From Selaginella moellendorffii (taxonomy: Eukaryota; Streptophyta; Lycopodiopsida; Selaginellales; Selaginellaceae): a DNA stretch of 64,000 bases. This document shows, in pieces, positions 42,399 through 55,616 of this stretch (within the stretch, counting starts at the first letter, position 1; every line of letters starts with the position of its first letter). The translations under genes and the position numbers were made by a program. The notes under the pieces were generated by a model. It did no database searches, had not been told where the DNA came from, and was given only the letters and a program-made list of their open reading frames with translations. Location: positions 2,516 through 66,515 of the forward strand of contig NW_003314277.1 of the NCBI RefSeq assembly GCF_000143415.4, read 5' to 3'.

Positions 42399-45300
42399 AT
42401 GGATTTCACCGTGTTAGACATGGCGGGATTTGACGTGATCTTCGGAATGGATTGGTTTAATCGGTTCGTGGTAACCCTGCATGGACAAGGTAGGAACCTT
42501 GTGGTACTGGCGAATGCCCAAGGAAGAAGATCTAGGGTGGAGGCCCAGGATCTAAAGGTAGGGCCAAGTAAGGCCAAAGATTCCTGCTTAAACCTGGTGT
42601 CCACGAGAGGACAACTCACCAAAGGAACTAAGGCAGCCTTTTTGTGCTTACTCTCGGTGAAGAGTGACAAAAAGACAGGAAAGGAAGAAGTACCTTTGGT
42701 GATCCAGCGGGTGTTGGACCAATTCCAGGATACCATGCCGGAGGAGCTACCGGCGGGGTTGCCCCCCGCACGACCGATAGAACATAAGATTGAGCTGGTC
42801 GAGGGTGCTGAGGCGATGGTTCGTCCCCCCTATCGTTTGAATGAAAAAGAACTCAAGGAGCTCAAGTGCCAACTAGAGGAGTTGGTGGACAAAGGGTATG
42901 TTAGGTTGAGCAAGACGCCGTATGGGGCGCCGGTGTTATTTGTGAAAAAGAAAGATGGTTCTATGCGCATGTGCATAGACTACCGGTTGCTCAACAAGTA
43001 TACAAAGAAGAACAAGTACCCTTTGCCAAGGATTGAGGACCTGTTCGATAGGTTGGGAAAGGCAAAATACTTCTCGAGGATTGACCTAAGGTCAGGATAC
43101 TACCAGATCAGGGTAGCTGAGGAAGATGTCGATAAGACAATCTGTCGAACGAAGTATGGGAGCTTTGAGTTTCTGGTGATGCCCTTCGGGCTATGCAATG
43201 CACCGGCAACGTTTTCGGCATTGATGAACCATATCCTTATACCCTATCTGGATCACTTCGTGGTTGTCTATATCGACGACATCCTGATCTATAGCGAGAC
43301 GCTAGAGGAGCATGCCGAACACTTAGCAAAGGTGTTTGAGAAACTAAGGGAACACAAACTGTATGCTAAAGAGAGCAAATGTGACTTTGCTCAACAAGAG
43401 GTAAAGTTTTTCGGGCATGTGGTGGGCCAGGACGGCCTCAAGGTGGACCCGGAGAAGGTCCAAGCGATCCAGAAATGGGAGCGACCATCGAATGTACATG
43501 AGTTGAGGGCGTTCTTGGGGCTATGCAACTACTACCGAAAGTTTATCAGACACTATTCGAGAGTAGCCCTGCCCTTAACGGACCAAACAGGAAAAGGGAA
43601 GATGGTATGGACAGCGGAATGCGAGGCGGCATTCGTCCACCTCAAAGGGAAGTTGAGGAAGGCTCCGGTGTTGGCATTACCGGATTTTGGTAAGGACTTT
43701 GAGGTAGACACGGATGCTTCGGACTTTGCGTTGGGCGCAGTTCTGAAGCAAAACAACCATCCAGTAGCGTTCTTCTCGAAGAAGTTGGACAAAGCTCAAC
43801 GGAAGTGGCCTGCCCACGAGAAGGAATTGTTTGCGGTGGTCAAAGCGCTCAAGGAGTGGCGACACTACCTTGGGAGACAGTTCAAGGTTTACACGGACAA
43901 TGTGGCAACGAAACACTTCTTGTCACAGCCCGACCTGAGAGGGAAACAAGGTCGGTGGGCCAATGCCTTGGCTGAGTTTGATTGCGAGATTCTGTACAAG
44001 CCTGGGAAGAGCAACATCGTGGCAGATGCGCTAAGTCGAAAAGCGAGCTTGAGGTTGGCAATATCCAACGCAACAGCAACCTTCTGGGACGATGTGCGGA
44101 CAGCATATGAGAACGATGGTCTAGCACAAGAAGTGTTGCTGAGGAATCTAGAGGTGCGGGAAGCTCACCAAAGAGGTGAGCTGCCAACGGAAGAGAAAAC
44201 GGGCTATGCGAAACGCAACGGACTCATCTATTACAAGCAAACGAGGGTGTATGTTCCAGAAGGGGAACTAAGGAAGGTAGCCTTAGAAGAATGTCATGAC
44301 AGACCTCTTGCGGGACACGGTGGAGTGCCCAAGACGATGGGCTTACTCAAGAGGAAGTACCATTGGCCAGATATGGCTAAGGACGTCCAAGACTATGTAA
44401 AGACATGTCCAACATGTCAACAGGTCAAAGCCGTGACTAAGGCTAGTGGGGGCTTGTTGCAAAGCATCCCAATTCCAGATTGTCCATGGAAATGTCTTAC
44501 GATGGACTTCATCACGGGACTTCCCCCAAGTGAGGGGTTTGATGCGATATTCGTGGTGGTGGACCGATTTTCGAAAATGGCACATTTCATACCCACCACA
44601 ACGGAGGTGGATGCGGAAGGTGTGGCGAAGCTGTTCTTCGAACAAGTGGTTCGAGTGCGGGGAAGGCCGGAAGAGATCATCTCAGATCGAGATAAGATCT
44701 TCACTAGTAGGTTCTGGAGGACTCTCCTGGAACAGTATCGCACCAAGTTGAAATTCAGCACCGCCTATCACCCACAGACAGGTATGGGGTATTAAGTCAA
44801 GTTTGGTGACACTAACACTTATTGACAGACGGACAAACGGAAAGGGTGAATAGGCAGCTAGAGGATTATTTGCGATGCTATGTCTCGGGAGACTAGACCG
44901 ATTAGGTAAGTCATTTGGGACTTGCGGAAATGTGTTATAACAACTCACCACATTCGAGTATCGGGGTAAGTCCATGGGAAGTCATCAATGGGCGAGCTAT
45001 TGAAGGTCCTGTGGAACTCGGCGTGGCCGAGTATCATGGAGAGCTACCCGCAGTGGAGGCATTCACGGCAGAAAGACTCAACATTTGGAATCTAGTGAGG
45101 GATTCCTTGGAACGGGCTCAACAAAGGCAAACCAAGTACGCGAACTTAAGGCGCCGGGATGTAGAGTTCCAAACTGGGGAGAAGGTGTGGCTGAACACCA
45201 AGAACCTCAGGCTACCAAGTGGGATCAGCCGAAAGTTGACCCAAAGGTAAAAATGCATGTATTCCTGTAAATGAATTGATCTTGAGTTCCTTAAGCAGGT

Positions 45301-45680
45301 TCGCGGGGCCTTACGAGATTGAGGCACGAATCGGTAAAGTGGCTTACCGACTCCGACTTCCTCGAGAGATGGGGAAGATGCACCCAGTGTTCCACGTGAA
45401 CTTACTCAAGCCGTACTTTGAGGATCCGCTTCGCAAGGACCAAGTAAGACCTTTACCTGAGGTTATCCAAGGGGAAGAGGAATACGAAGTCGAGGCCATC
45501 CTCAATGCGCGCAAGAGCAAGCGACAAGGACGCGAGGTGAGAGAGTTCCATGTGAAGTGGAAAGGATTTCCACACTGCGAAGCAACATGGGAACTGGAGG
45601 AGAACCTAGCGAACGCGCGAGATCTAGTGGAGGAATTTCTGCAAGGCAGAACTCTATGTACTTATACAAAGTTCAATTAA
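42399..45680 (+). CDS. TE3 pol: RT, RNase H, integrase, chromodomain
   Basis: A 798-codon frame (42399-44795) covers the end of the protease, reverse transcriptase (YIDDILIYS, about 43270), RNase H ([17 protein letters not shown]) and the integrase zinc region and catalytic core ([16 protein letters not shown]). A 47-nt intron (44782-44828) leads to GQTERVN. The next exon has TAG codons at about 44896 and 44905 where TE1 reads CAG and TGG. A second intron (45247-45298) precedes the last exon, which ends in a chromodomain (EYEVEAIL...[12 protein letters not shown]). The catalytic core is better kept than in TE1, but the polyprotein is interrupted, so autonomous activity is unlikely. Confidence 0.82.
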
Positions 45681-46078
45681 AAATATCAATTTGCAAAGTT
45701 GAGCAAGTGGCATATGTTGGGACCCGAAGGCACGCCGAAGGTAAGCTAATTAGCATGGGTTAGCTAGGTCGACCAGGTGTAGGGAGCTACACCCGACTCC
45801 CTGCGTAGACTCCGTAGACGTATTCTACGGAGGTTGGGTTCGAGTCCCAACCCCTAGTAAAGCAAGGCTGGGTTCAAGTCCCGACCCCATACTAGGGCGT
45901 GGTGAGGTGAGGAGTATAGGGACACCTATATTCCGTTGTCATGGGCTCTTGGTCAGGGAGGCTAACTTAGGCACACCGCTAAGTGGGGGGATGCCCCCGG
46001 AGACATGGTCAACAAGTCGTAGGATTAAAAGAGAGATGTTCGATGTGGGCATCGAACTTCTTCTATGGGTGGTGGAGT

Positions 46079-47223
46079 TGTAAGGAACCAACTCGCCGAG
46101 GTGTCGTAGGCTAAAGGAACCCCGAAAGCATGACCAAAATGACAAAGAGTTCATCGGATGGGACCAAGTCGAAGATCGAGTCCAAGACTGACTCTAAGAC
46201 CGAGTTCGAGATAGAGTCCGAAATCGAGTTCGAGGCCGACTCGGGGACCGAGTTCGAGTCCGAGTTTGAGACCGAGTTCGAGACGGAGTCCAAGATCCAA
46301 AATCGGGTCCAAGATCGAGTCCGAGGTCGAGTCTGAAGTCGAGTCTGAGATCGGGTCCGAGATCGAGTCTGAGATCGAGTCCGAGACTGAATCCGAAGTC
46401 GGATCTGAAATCGAGTCCGAGATCGAGCCAGAGACTAAGTCCAAATACTAATACGGGTCAAGGGGTGAAAGCCCAAAGCGTGCGTCTCCCAGGGGGGGGG
46501 GGGCGCTGCAAGGGGTTCCAAAAGTATAGTAGGGATAGTGAGGTCCAGGAACCAGTTTAGAAGGGACTCTCCAATAGGGCTTCCAAACCGACTTAAGGTT
46601 GGGATTGGGACCGAGGGGCCTTGGGTGGGAGTGAGCATAGACTTGGTTGGTGCCAGAGGGGCCATCCAAGGAAGTGCTCAAGAGCAGCTCCCACTCCCGA
46701 AAGGGAAACCGATTGCGGTGCTCCAAGCTCATGTGGAGTGGTGCCCCACGTAAGTACCATGCGGCTCATTGGTCCTTGCCCTTCCTAGGGGCTTGGGCCT
46801 TCCTTCGGGATGGAAGTGGGGGGGTAGAGGTACCCATACCAAGCCGCTAGGTCACGGTGTTTTGCCCCGGCGTCCCGAAGCAAGTGTTGCACTCAAGACT
46901 TGGGATTTAGAGGGTCCCATGATCAAGTCTTGTGGTACCAAGGGATGTTAGGAACCTGGAAGCTTGGTGTGCTTGGCTGCTTGTGCTTGCAGGGAGTGTA
47001 GCCGAACCTTAAGTCTAGTCTAACCCGGGGAGGGGGATTGGGAGAGATTGGGAATCCGTGGATGGATGGCTCGTGCAGTGAGTAGCTGAAAGCAAGTAGG
47101 ACCAAGTAGGAGTTGGTACCATAGGCGAGAACCTTGGCAAGGGAACTTAGCAAAAGCCAAGGCAGTGTCGGACAGATAGACGAGGTAAGTTAAGAATTGG
47201 AAAGGAAAAATTTGTGGCTTACA
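46079..47223 (+). repeat. TE3 3' LTR
   Basis: 1,145 bp, TGTAAGGAACC...GTGGCTTACA, followed by the TCAGG target duplication. Confidence 0.92.
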
Positions 47224-49418
47224 TCAGGTACCTATGGATTTTTTGGTTGCGATCTGGGCAAAGGTATCCTTTTCTTGCATGAACTTGTGTTTTCTACTCA
47301 CAAGTTTTTCTTTTAGCCAATTGTCAAGGCAAAGCAAAACTCATATTTGAAGATTATGCAAGTGATGGATGAGGTGCAAAAGAACCTTGAACTGCAACAA
47401 ATTGAACAGCACATTTTGAACTCGAAGAAATCAAAGGTGAAGAAGCTACTTGTGATTGCAAACATTCGCTGCAATAAAGATTAGTTGGACTGCATTGCAG
47501 AGATATGCTCTCGTGGCAGTAAGTTAGTCCCTTTTATCTTTCTCATTCCACTTTGAAATCCTTATCCTTGCAGGAAATGGTAAAGCATCTGAAGAATCGA
47601 TCTATAACATTGCAAAAAGCAAGCTCTCCTTCAATGAACAAACCTCTTGCTTAGAACTCCTCAACACTTGGCATTGTAACAATGATAAGAGGTTGGAGAG
47701 AAAACTTGAGAATGTGATGAAGGAGACGCTTTATATCACTCAGAGTATTGTAGCTGCTGAGGAGCTACTTCAAGTATGGGATATGAAGTTCCTTACTAGT
47801 GCCTGCACCGGCATAACACTTCCAAAATATGTCCGAGCTTCCCTTCAAGAGCTTGGGGATGGATGGCTTCTTGATGGTAGCACAAGCTCTATGGATTTCA
47901 AGAACCAGCCGGGCCAACCATTTTTCTTGCATTGCATGGCATATAAGTATATTGCAAGAAATTGGCTTGTTTATTTAATCATGGCTCCTTTGTAGGTATT
48001 TAATTATTGCCCAGGTGCTCCAGTGTACACAACAAGTGTTTTTCTCAAGCTCTTAACTGGTGGGAAGAAATTTGGCATGTATGAGCCAGAGTTCTAGTGT
48101 TCCACTGCATGGGAGCAAGAACTTTGTCCATGGTACTTGGAGTTGTGGAGGCAAATGCCATTGTCACCTTTTGAGCTTGATCTTTACCTCGAGTGTTATT
48201 CAAGTTTGATAAGTAAAATTTCCTTGTAGTAACTTATGTTTTTACTTTATTGTAAAGGCACTTTTGGAGGGAGTGGAGATGCCTCAAGACAGGGACGAGA
48301 TTCATATGAGCAGACTGAAGATGAACAAGTGGAGAACCCAGCTGAAAACTCTCCTGCCCCATCTCATCCTACAACAGTTGTTCATTCCCCAGATCCTACT
48401 GCCGCTGCTCGTCCAGCCCCGACTGCTCGAAATGTACGAAGGCAGCTCCATAGTGAGGATGTCCAAGAGAGGAAGAACTTGATTTCCAATGACCTTGCTT
48501 ATTGTAATTTGGTTGTAGATGTCAGAGAAACCAGCCAACACTCTATACATCGACGTACAAATGCATTCTTTCCATCCCTCCCCACTGCTACAGAGGATGA
48601 CCTCCAAGAGTTATCTTCATCGGCTTCACATAAACAAGTATGAAAAAAAAAATGTATTAACTTTAATATTTCCTAGTTTTGAACACTATTCAGGTTTGCC
48701 CTCTTTCTCCTACGGGAAGTGTTGGCAACGTGGAAATAGTTATTGGGGACTACTTTCAACTTTCCAACAACGTGAGCCAAGAGTCTTCTATGTTCCATTG
48801 ATGGATGTGAGGATTGGGAATGAACAATACTTTTGGCATCGACCTCACATTCTTCGACCTACCTGATGGGTTACCACCTTTACAAGGTGACACTCCATCC
48901 TGGAACATCCTTCGACTGGATCATATTTCTCAAGCGGTGGATGTGGCATCCAAGGTGTTGTGATACAAAGGCATTATGCTAATCATTCTTCCCCGTTCTT
49001 TATTTTGGGGAGGTCTTCTTGCAACGATGGCAGAGAATGATAACTTTAGATTGGTTGAGTTTGCATCAAGCTGCCTACTCTCAAACATCCTAGTCAAAAC
49101 AAAAGGAGTAGGTGGCCGAATCCAAAAGGTTTGCATTTCCTTATTTTTCATATCTTGAATTGATTGCCTCTTTTCCTTGTAGGTTTTAGCATAGAACTAC
49201 CATGCTCTCTGTTGCTACTCTTGCCGTCACAGTATTACATAAGCTGATGAGTGTGCAAGTTTGGCATTGCCAAGATATGATAGCTCAACAAATATCATCC
49301 CGAATGTCATCGACAAGGACCATCATATAGAGTTCCCTAGTTATCGACACTATTCACCAAAAGCCATGCAAATCCTCCTAGAGTTGTTTTGTCCTCCTAA
49401 GGGGATTATGCTTGATGT

Positions 49419-49831
49419 TGTCAAGACCCCCAACAAGATCAAGACTGGAAAATGCAAAAGACAAAGAGAAAAGCTAGTGGAAACAAAGAAGAAGCCTTAG
49501 ACTGGCGTTGATTTAGATTGTGGAGAAATAAAACAAGGCTAACGTATATATACTATAGGTTGATGAAGCTCCACCATTCTTAGATCGAGGACGGCCTAAA
49601 TATAGCTGAGGTCGAGGAGGTGCCACATCAACATCAGGAATGTGGCTCGAGACTCAAGAATCGTATACGAAATCAGAGAATCAGGAATAGGGAAGATTCT
49701 CGAGAGTCAGGAATAGGGAAGTGTCTCGAGAGTCAGGAATAGGGAAGTGTCTCGAGACTCAGGAATGTGGTCTGCAGGTCAGGAATCCGGCGAGAGTCAG
49801 GAATGTGGCAAGAATTGGGGGATTCCTGATA
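49419..49831 (-). repeat. TE4 3' LTR
   Basis: 413 bp; carries short repeats of TCAGGAATAGGGAAG (49680-49760). Confidence 0.85.
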
Positions 49832-49842
49832 GCACCCCCTCC

Positions 49843-52800
49843 TCAAGAACGAGTGGAACGAGGATGTGAACGAGAACAACGAGGAGAATGAGATGAGCAG
49901 CGAGGGATGGGAGATGGAGAAAAAGAATGAGGACTGGGACGAGAAGGATAGCGGCGGTGGAAGTCCTGAACAAGGTCAGGAGAATGAATCAGGTTGTCTG
50001 CAGGTTCCCAAGTGCGTTCCTCAGGTCCGCAACCCTTCCAGTCGACCAAATAGTAGAGTTTAGACCGTGAAATCTTGGAATCAAGGATGTCCTGAACCTC
50101 GTACTCAGACCCATCCTCAAGCTGCATTGGTGGAGGTAGAGGAATGACACGATTGGGAATAGGACTGGGAATATAAGGCTCAAGGAGAGAGGAGTGAAAA
50201 ACGGGGTGAATTTGATATGAGAAGGGAAGTGCAAGGCGATAAGTGACAGGATTAATGATGGTAGTGATAAGGAAAGGACTGAGGCATTTGAAATCAAGTT
50301 TTGGACAGGGCCTGGTGGTGGAGATATTTCGCCTGAGGAGCCAGACTTTATCCCCAATATTGTAAGGGGGACAATCCTGACGATGGACATTGGCAAATGT
50401 TTTGTGAGATTCTTGAGCACGATGGAGGTGGAAGGAGATGGAGTTGTGGATTTCCTAGAGGTTGGAGACAAATGCCTCAGAGCGGGGATTTGAACGAGAG
50501 GATTCAGATGGAGAAGGAAGTGAGAGATTGAATCAGGGATTTCGACCAGAGTTTGCAAAGAAGGGGGAAATTCGAAGAGAGGAGTGAACAAAGTTGTTAT
50601 AGGAGAACTCAGCAAGGGGAAGGATATCAAACTAGTTATCCTGATGATAATTGATGAAGCACCTCAAGAATTGTTCCAACATCTGAATTGTTCGCTCAGA
50701 CTGCCTATCAATTTGAGGATGATATGGTGAAGAGAGGTTGCCCTTCACTCCAAGCAGCTGCAAAAACCATTGCCAAAAATGAGAGATGAACTAAGGCCCC
50801 CGATCCGAAACCACATCTGTAGCAATCCCATGAAGTCGGAAAATTTCCCTGAATACCAATTTTGCCATGTCCTCGCCCGAAAACTCCTTGGTACATGGCA
50901 AGAAGTGCGCCATCTTTGTGAAGCGATCCACCACGACTAAAATGCTGTTGAAGCCTCCAGAACTTGGAAGATCACTCAAGAAATCCATGGAGATGGATTC
51001 CCAAGGACCTGAAAGGACTGGGAAGGAATGAAGCAAACCTAAAGAAAGGTGGCAAGGTATCTTATTCCGGGCGCAAGTGTCACAGGAGGTAACAAAAGCT
51101 TTGATGTAGTCGTCCATGTGAGGCCACCAAAAGTCCCGTGCAACTAGCTCATAGGTTTTCACAATGCCGAAGTGACCAGCAGTCGGGCTATCGTGGCACG
51201 CCATCAGGACCAACTTTCGAGCATCACCTTCAGGAACGTAAAGCTGCTCCCCACGGTACAATAAGCCATCCAAGAACTCGAACTCATCAAATCGCCGGCA
51301 GTTGGGAGTCACTGGGTGTCCAGCCTGAAGATGGGGGAAAATGTCGCTGGCGAGATCATCGGATTGAAGATCGTTTCTGATCGCATCCATCAAAGAGGAG
51401 TCCTGAGGGAAATTGCCATAACTTGAAGCCAATCATGACCGAGGATAACTTGATCTTGTTGATCAAAGGCAGGATTACCAAGCCTGAGACTGAGATAGGA
51501 GCGCCTTGAAAGAGCATCAGGAAGGCCTTGAAGCTTTCCAGGTCTGTACTTGATAACAAAGTCAAACCGACTCAGGAATTGTGCCCACCTTGCTTGACGA
51601 CGGCTTAAAACTCGGGAAGTGGTAAAGTACTCGAGATTTTTGTGATCTGTCCAGGCTGTTGTTTGATGGCCCGCCCCCTCCAAGAAACGGCGCCACTCTC
51701 CAAAGGAATCCATGATGGCAAGGAGCTCCTTGTCGTGGATTTCGTAATTGATCTCCGCAGGTTGGAATTTCTGAGAATGGAAAACGACCGAATGAAGTTC
51801 TTAATCTGCTCCGAGTTGAGACAGCACAGCACCGATGGCAAAGTTAGAGGCGTCAGCCTCGATGAAGAAAGGTTGGGAGGAATCAGCATGGATCAAAACG
51901 AGAGCAGAACTGAAGGCCGCTTTGAGTGTGTCGAAGGCCTGCTGGGCAGCAGCAAACCAAGAGAAGGGAACATCCTTGCGAGTGAGATGCGTGAGAGGAA
52001 GGACAATATCAGAGTAGTGATCAATGAATTTGCGGTAGAAGTTGGCGAAGCCAAGGAAAACCTAAACGTCCGACATTGATTGTGGAGGCTCCCACTCAAG
52101 AATAGTCTTGACTTTGGCAGGATCCATCGTGATACCCTCAGGAGTGACAATGTACCCAAGGAACTCCACAGACTGCTGATCGAAGGAACATTTCTCAAGC
52201 TTCGCGTATAGGCCATGTTCTCACAGCTTCGCCAGCACCTTGCGTACATGGTCGTCGTGCTCCTCCTGAGTTTTTGAGTAGCTAAGGATGTCATCAAGGT
52301 AGACGATCACCATCTGATCAAGAAACTCCCGAAAGACGTCGTTTGCCATGTGTTGGAAAACTGCTGGAGCATTTGTCAAGCCAAATGGCATGACAATGTA
52401 CTCGAAGTGGCCATAGCGGGTTCGGAATGCAGTCTTCCATTCATCACCAGGCCGGATCCGGATCAGGTTGTATGCTCCACGGAGGTCGATCTTGGTGAAG
52501 AAGCGGGCACCGCCGAGGCGTTCCAACAAGTCCGAGATCAGGGGCAGCAGATAACGGTTCTGAACAGTCACCTTGTTCAAACCTCGATAGTCGATGACTA
52601 GCCGCAAACTCCCATCCTTCTTCTTGACAAAGAAGACAGGTGCTCCAGCTGGAGACTGTGAATGCTGAATGTACCCCAAGGCAAGGTTCTCATCCACGTA
52701 CTCTTTGAGGGCCTTAAGCTCGGACGGGGATAACCCGTAGATAGGCCCCCACGGAGGTGACACTTCTTCCTGTAAATCAATGGGATAGTCATAAGGCCGA

Positions 52801-54700
52801 TGAATAGGCAGTACACTAGCTTTTTTCTTGTCAAACACATCCCCAAAATCATGATACTTCTCAAGAAGACTGACAGGAAAAACATGCAAAGCAAAAAGGA
52901 AAATATGTTCTTCATGAAGGAGTTCTTTCATAGTGATTGTGGAGATAGAAGGAGGTGTACGACTAAATGGAATGATGAGACGAGGATACTATCTAGTGTA
53001 AGATGGAAGAGAGGAAAAAGAAGAGGGTGAAAACTTCATAGAGTAAGGAACAGAATCTTGATTTGAGTTTAGGGAACTTTTCCTGATTTGGACTCGATGA
53101 ACAGCAGGGGAAGCTGTGGGAGATGGTGATGTAGGAGAGATGAGCTGTAATTCCTTCCAACAGATCTAAGGCTGATGTAGTTGAAACCAAGGAAGACCGA
53201 GCACCACAGAGGAGGACTTGCTATTGATGATGTTGAAGGCGATATCGGTGACGGTGGACCCGATGTGTACTCGAATAGACAATGTTTCCCTAAGTCCAGA
53301 AGATGGAGACATAAAATGCCTTCCGATGCCTTCAACCCTCAGATCCCGTATGGTAGAAGAAAGAGGAGCGTGATGTCGGACAACAAAGTCCATGTCCATG
53401 AAGTAGGAAGTTGCACTCGAGTCCAGTAGCGCCAGAGCCTTGAGTCCTGATTGTCCGGTGAAAGAAAGGAGACATGGGACGTGGAAGTTGCGAGAATTGG
53501 TGGTGGCTTTGATGAAAGGTGGTGAGGAGCTTGATAAAGAAGAAAAGTGATTTTTATTTGGGGAGTCCAAACAGACAGCTCCTACTCTGTTTGGACAGGG
53601 TCGTTTCCCGACTGCAACAGAGGTGGACTTTGAGGTAGAGTGAACTCAAGCAGTCGGGGAAGCTTCTTGGGACACACAGCTGCTTTGTGATTAGGATCAG
53701 CACAGTAGAGGCAAAGATTATGAGATATTCGACGTTGCTTCTCAGCAGGACTCAACTTCCCTCTAATGAGTCAAGGAGTACCAGAAATATCCATCGAGAC
53801 CGAAGCAGTAGGTTCAGGAGTATGCCCCGAAGACTCAAGCTGAGATTCCTGAGTCTGGGACGGAAAAACAGCGGCACGGCGACTTTCCTGACGACGTTCA
53901 AAGAGACTATTGTCACATTAAACAGCTTTGTTGATGGCGTCCGACAGGTCCTTGGGATCCTCCATGGTGAGCAACAAATCCTTGACACCGTTGTTGAGGC
54001 CGAAATGAAATTGGTCAATCAGGGCCCGCTCATCCCACTGAGTGTCCAAGGCAAGGAGTTGGAACTCTGCAGCATAGATCGAGGCAGGACGAGACCCTTG
54101 AGAGAGACTTCTCATCTTTGTGGTAGCAGCCTGAACCCGATCTGTCTCGCCAAAACATGCTTCGAGCTTCTCTTTGAACAATTGAAGATCCATCAGCTCT
54201 GGAACCATGACCCCTTTCATGCTCTTCTCCAGAAGAGGAGAAAACTATGACAAAGCTGCACCTTCAAGCAACGTCCCAATCGCGCCGATTTGAGACTCGG
54301 GAGTGGGGTACCGCCGATGTTGAAGTGCAAAGATCAGCTCCATCTGGTTCAGAAATCCGCGAAGCTCCAAATGCTTGCCTGAAATTTTCACCGGGAAACT
54401 CACCTTTGGTTCAGGAACTTTGCTGGATCCTTGAGCCGAAAGTGAAGCAAGCTCCTGCTGCATGCGAAGAAGGGTCGCCTTCATCTCGGTATTCTCAGAC
54501 TGGATTTTTGCAAGGACTTCGGCAAAGAAATCAGGATGGCTTAGAGACTCCATTGGCAAGAAGAAAGAAAAAAGGGAGAAAAAGACAAAGGCAATCAAAC
54601 AATTGAAACAAGCTAAAGCAAAAGAAAAAAGCACAATCTGAATCAAATCGTCAAGACCCCCAACAAGATCAAAACTGGAAAATGCAAAAGACAAAGACAA
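49843..54700 (-). pseudogene. TE4 gag-pol (broken)
   Basis: Read from right to left: gag from about 54552 (MESLSHPDFFAEVLAK), a CCHC knuckle (CLYCADPNHKAAVC, about 53710), an aspartic-protease-like segment near 53430, reverse transcriptase 52931-52221 (YLDDIL intact), RNase H 51889-51390, integrase 51432-50620 (CDTCARNK; MDFLSDLP; VSDRGP), and a chromodomain 50127-49930 (YEVQDILDSK...DWKGCGPEERTWEPADNL). Several stops and frameshifts separate these frames. The chromodomain is expected to bind histone marks and steer integration to heterochromatin. Confidence 0.85.
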
Positions 54701-55053
54701 AAACTAGTGGAAACAAAGAAAAAGCCTTAGACTGGTGTTGATTCAGATTGTGGAGAAATGGAACAAGGCTAACCTATATATACCATAGGTTGATGAAGCT
54801 CCACCACTCTTAGATCGAGGACGGCCTAAATATAGCTGAGGTCAAGGAGGCGCCACATCAACATCAGGAATGTGGCTCGAGACTCAGGAATCGTACAGGA
54901 AATCAGAGAATCAGGAATAGGGAAGATTCTCGAAAGTCAGGAATAGGGAAGTGTCTCGAGAATCAAGAATGTGGTTTGCAGGTCAGGAATCCTGCGAGAG
55001 TCAGGAATCTGGCGAGAGTCAGGAATGTGGCAAGAATTGGGGGATTCCTGACA
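54649..55053 (-). repeat. TE4 5' LTR
   Basis: 405 bp, similar to the other LTR but with fewer GGAATAGGGAAG units; its inner terminal dinucleotide is altered (CG for TG on the plus strand). Confidence 0.85.
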
Positions 55054-55589
55054 GATGTTACAACAAGTTCTGGTTCGATGGTGCTAGTGGCTAAAGAGAC
55101 TAGGCATGCAATTTTTGCACTAGAGAAGGAGATATAGTCTCCTAGATGAGTTTGATGCTCAGCTACGTTGAAAGTGGAGAGCCGGAGGTGGGGCTTGATC
55201 TATTCACATAATTCCATCATAGTTGTGTATATTAGGTGGATCGATGATGTGGGCTATAATTTGCCATGTTATGCAGAAGCAATGGCACAAGCTCATATAC
55301 AACATGAGCCCACAATTAGAGAGCATAATACCATATGAACTCTTCCTTTTGTGGATGTGGATGCCGACGAAGACTAAGTTTAGTTCTTTTTCTAGTTGAA
55401 TTTTTTAGTGGTAATATAGAGTTTCTTCTTTGACTTATGATATTTATTTTATATTATTTAGCTTTTTCTTGGACTGAAAATATGTCTTAAGTTTTGAATA
55501 GAATTGTTGGTTCATCCCGAACCAATCATTTAAATATCAACTTTTGTATTTGGTGGACTATATTGACTTTCATTAACTTTCATTGACTT

Positions 55590-55616
55590 GAGCTCAGCTC
55601 AAAAACTACCCAGCCC
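55590..55616 (-). repeat. Right TIR of element X
   Basis: Ends CTCAAAAACTACCCAGCCC, partner of 21158-21180. Confidence 0.65.

Larger units (their letters stand above)
40162..47223 (+). mobile_element. TE3: Ty3/gypsy chromovirus, same family as TE1
   Basis: Both ends are present with the target duplication TCAGG (40157-40161 and 47224-47228). The 3' LTR is complete (46079-47223). The 5' LTR is truncated: at about 41158 it passes directly into gag coding sequence, with loss of the LTR end, PBS and gag start (about 470 bp by comparison with TE1). Most of pol is open. Confidence 0.92.
49419..55053 (-). mobile_element. TE4: Ty3/gypsy chromovirus, same family as TE2
   Basis: A 5,635-bp element on the minus strand with LTRs at 49419-49831 and 54649-55053 and target duplication GATGT (49414-49418, 55054-55058). 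Inside are gag, protease, RT, RNase H, integrase and a chromodomain. It is younger than TE2 by its lower density of stops. Confidence 0.92.
38990..55375 (+). pseudogene. Plus-strand gene of element X, interrupted by TE3 and TE4
   Basis: The gene opens ATGCCA at 38990, followed at once by TAA TAG, which look like CAA CAG decay. The frame then runs through a glycine-rich segment to 39682. TE3 (TSD TCAGG) and TE4 (TSD GATGT) lie inside exons: the frame reads LLTWYQ before TE3 and VPMDFL after it, and GIMLDV before TE4 and TTSSGSM after it. Further exon pieces are at 47334-48000, 48255-48643, 48690-48870 and 49255-49418. The end is an acidic PFVDVDADED tail at about 55345-55375. A divergent relative lies at 56569-58340. 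Function is unknown; no domain is recognised. Confidence 0.55.
21158..55616. mobile_element. Element X: Mutator-like DNA transposon enlarged by nested insertions
   Basis: Ends carry imperfect inverted repeats: GAGCCCGGGTAGGTTTTGAG at the left, and the reverse complement of the right end begins GGGCTGGGTAGTTTTTGAG. The flanking nine bases (CCAAGAAAT and CCAGGAAAT) differ by one transition, fitting a 9-bp duplication as made by Mutator-like elements. Removing PS copy 2, TE3 and TE4 leaves about 8.7 kb with a minus-strand SWIM-type gene (21385-24721) and a divergent plus-strand gene (38990-55375). Both are decayed. Family assignment rests on the TSD length and the SWIM finger. Confidence 0.7.
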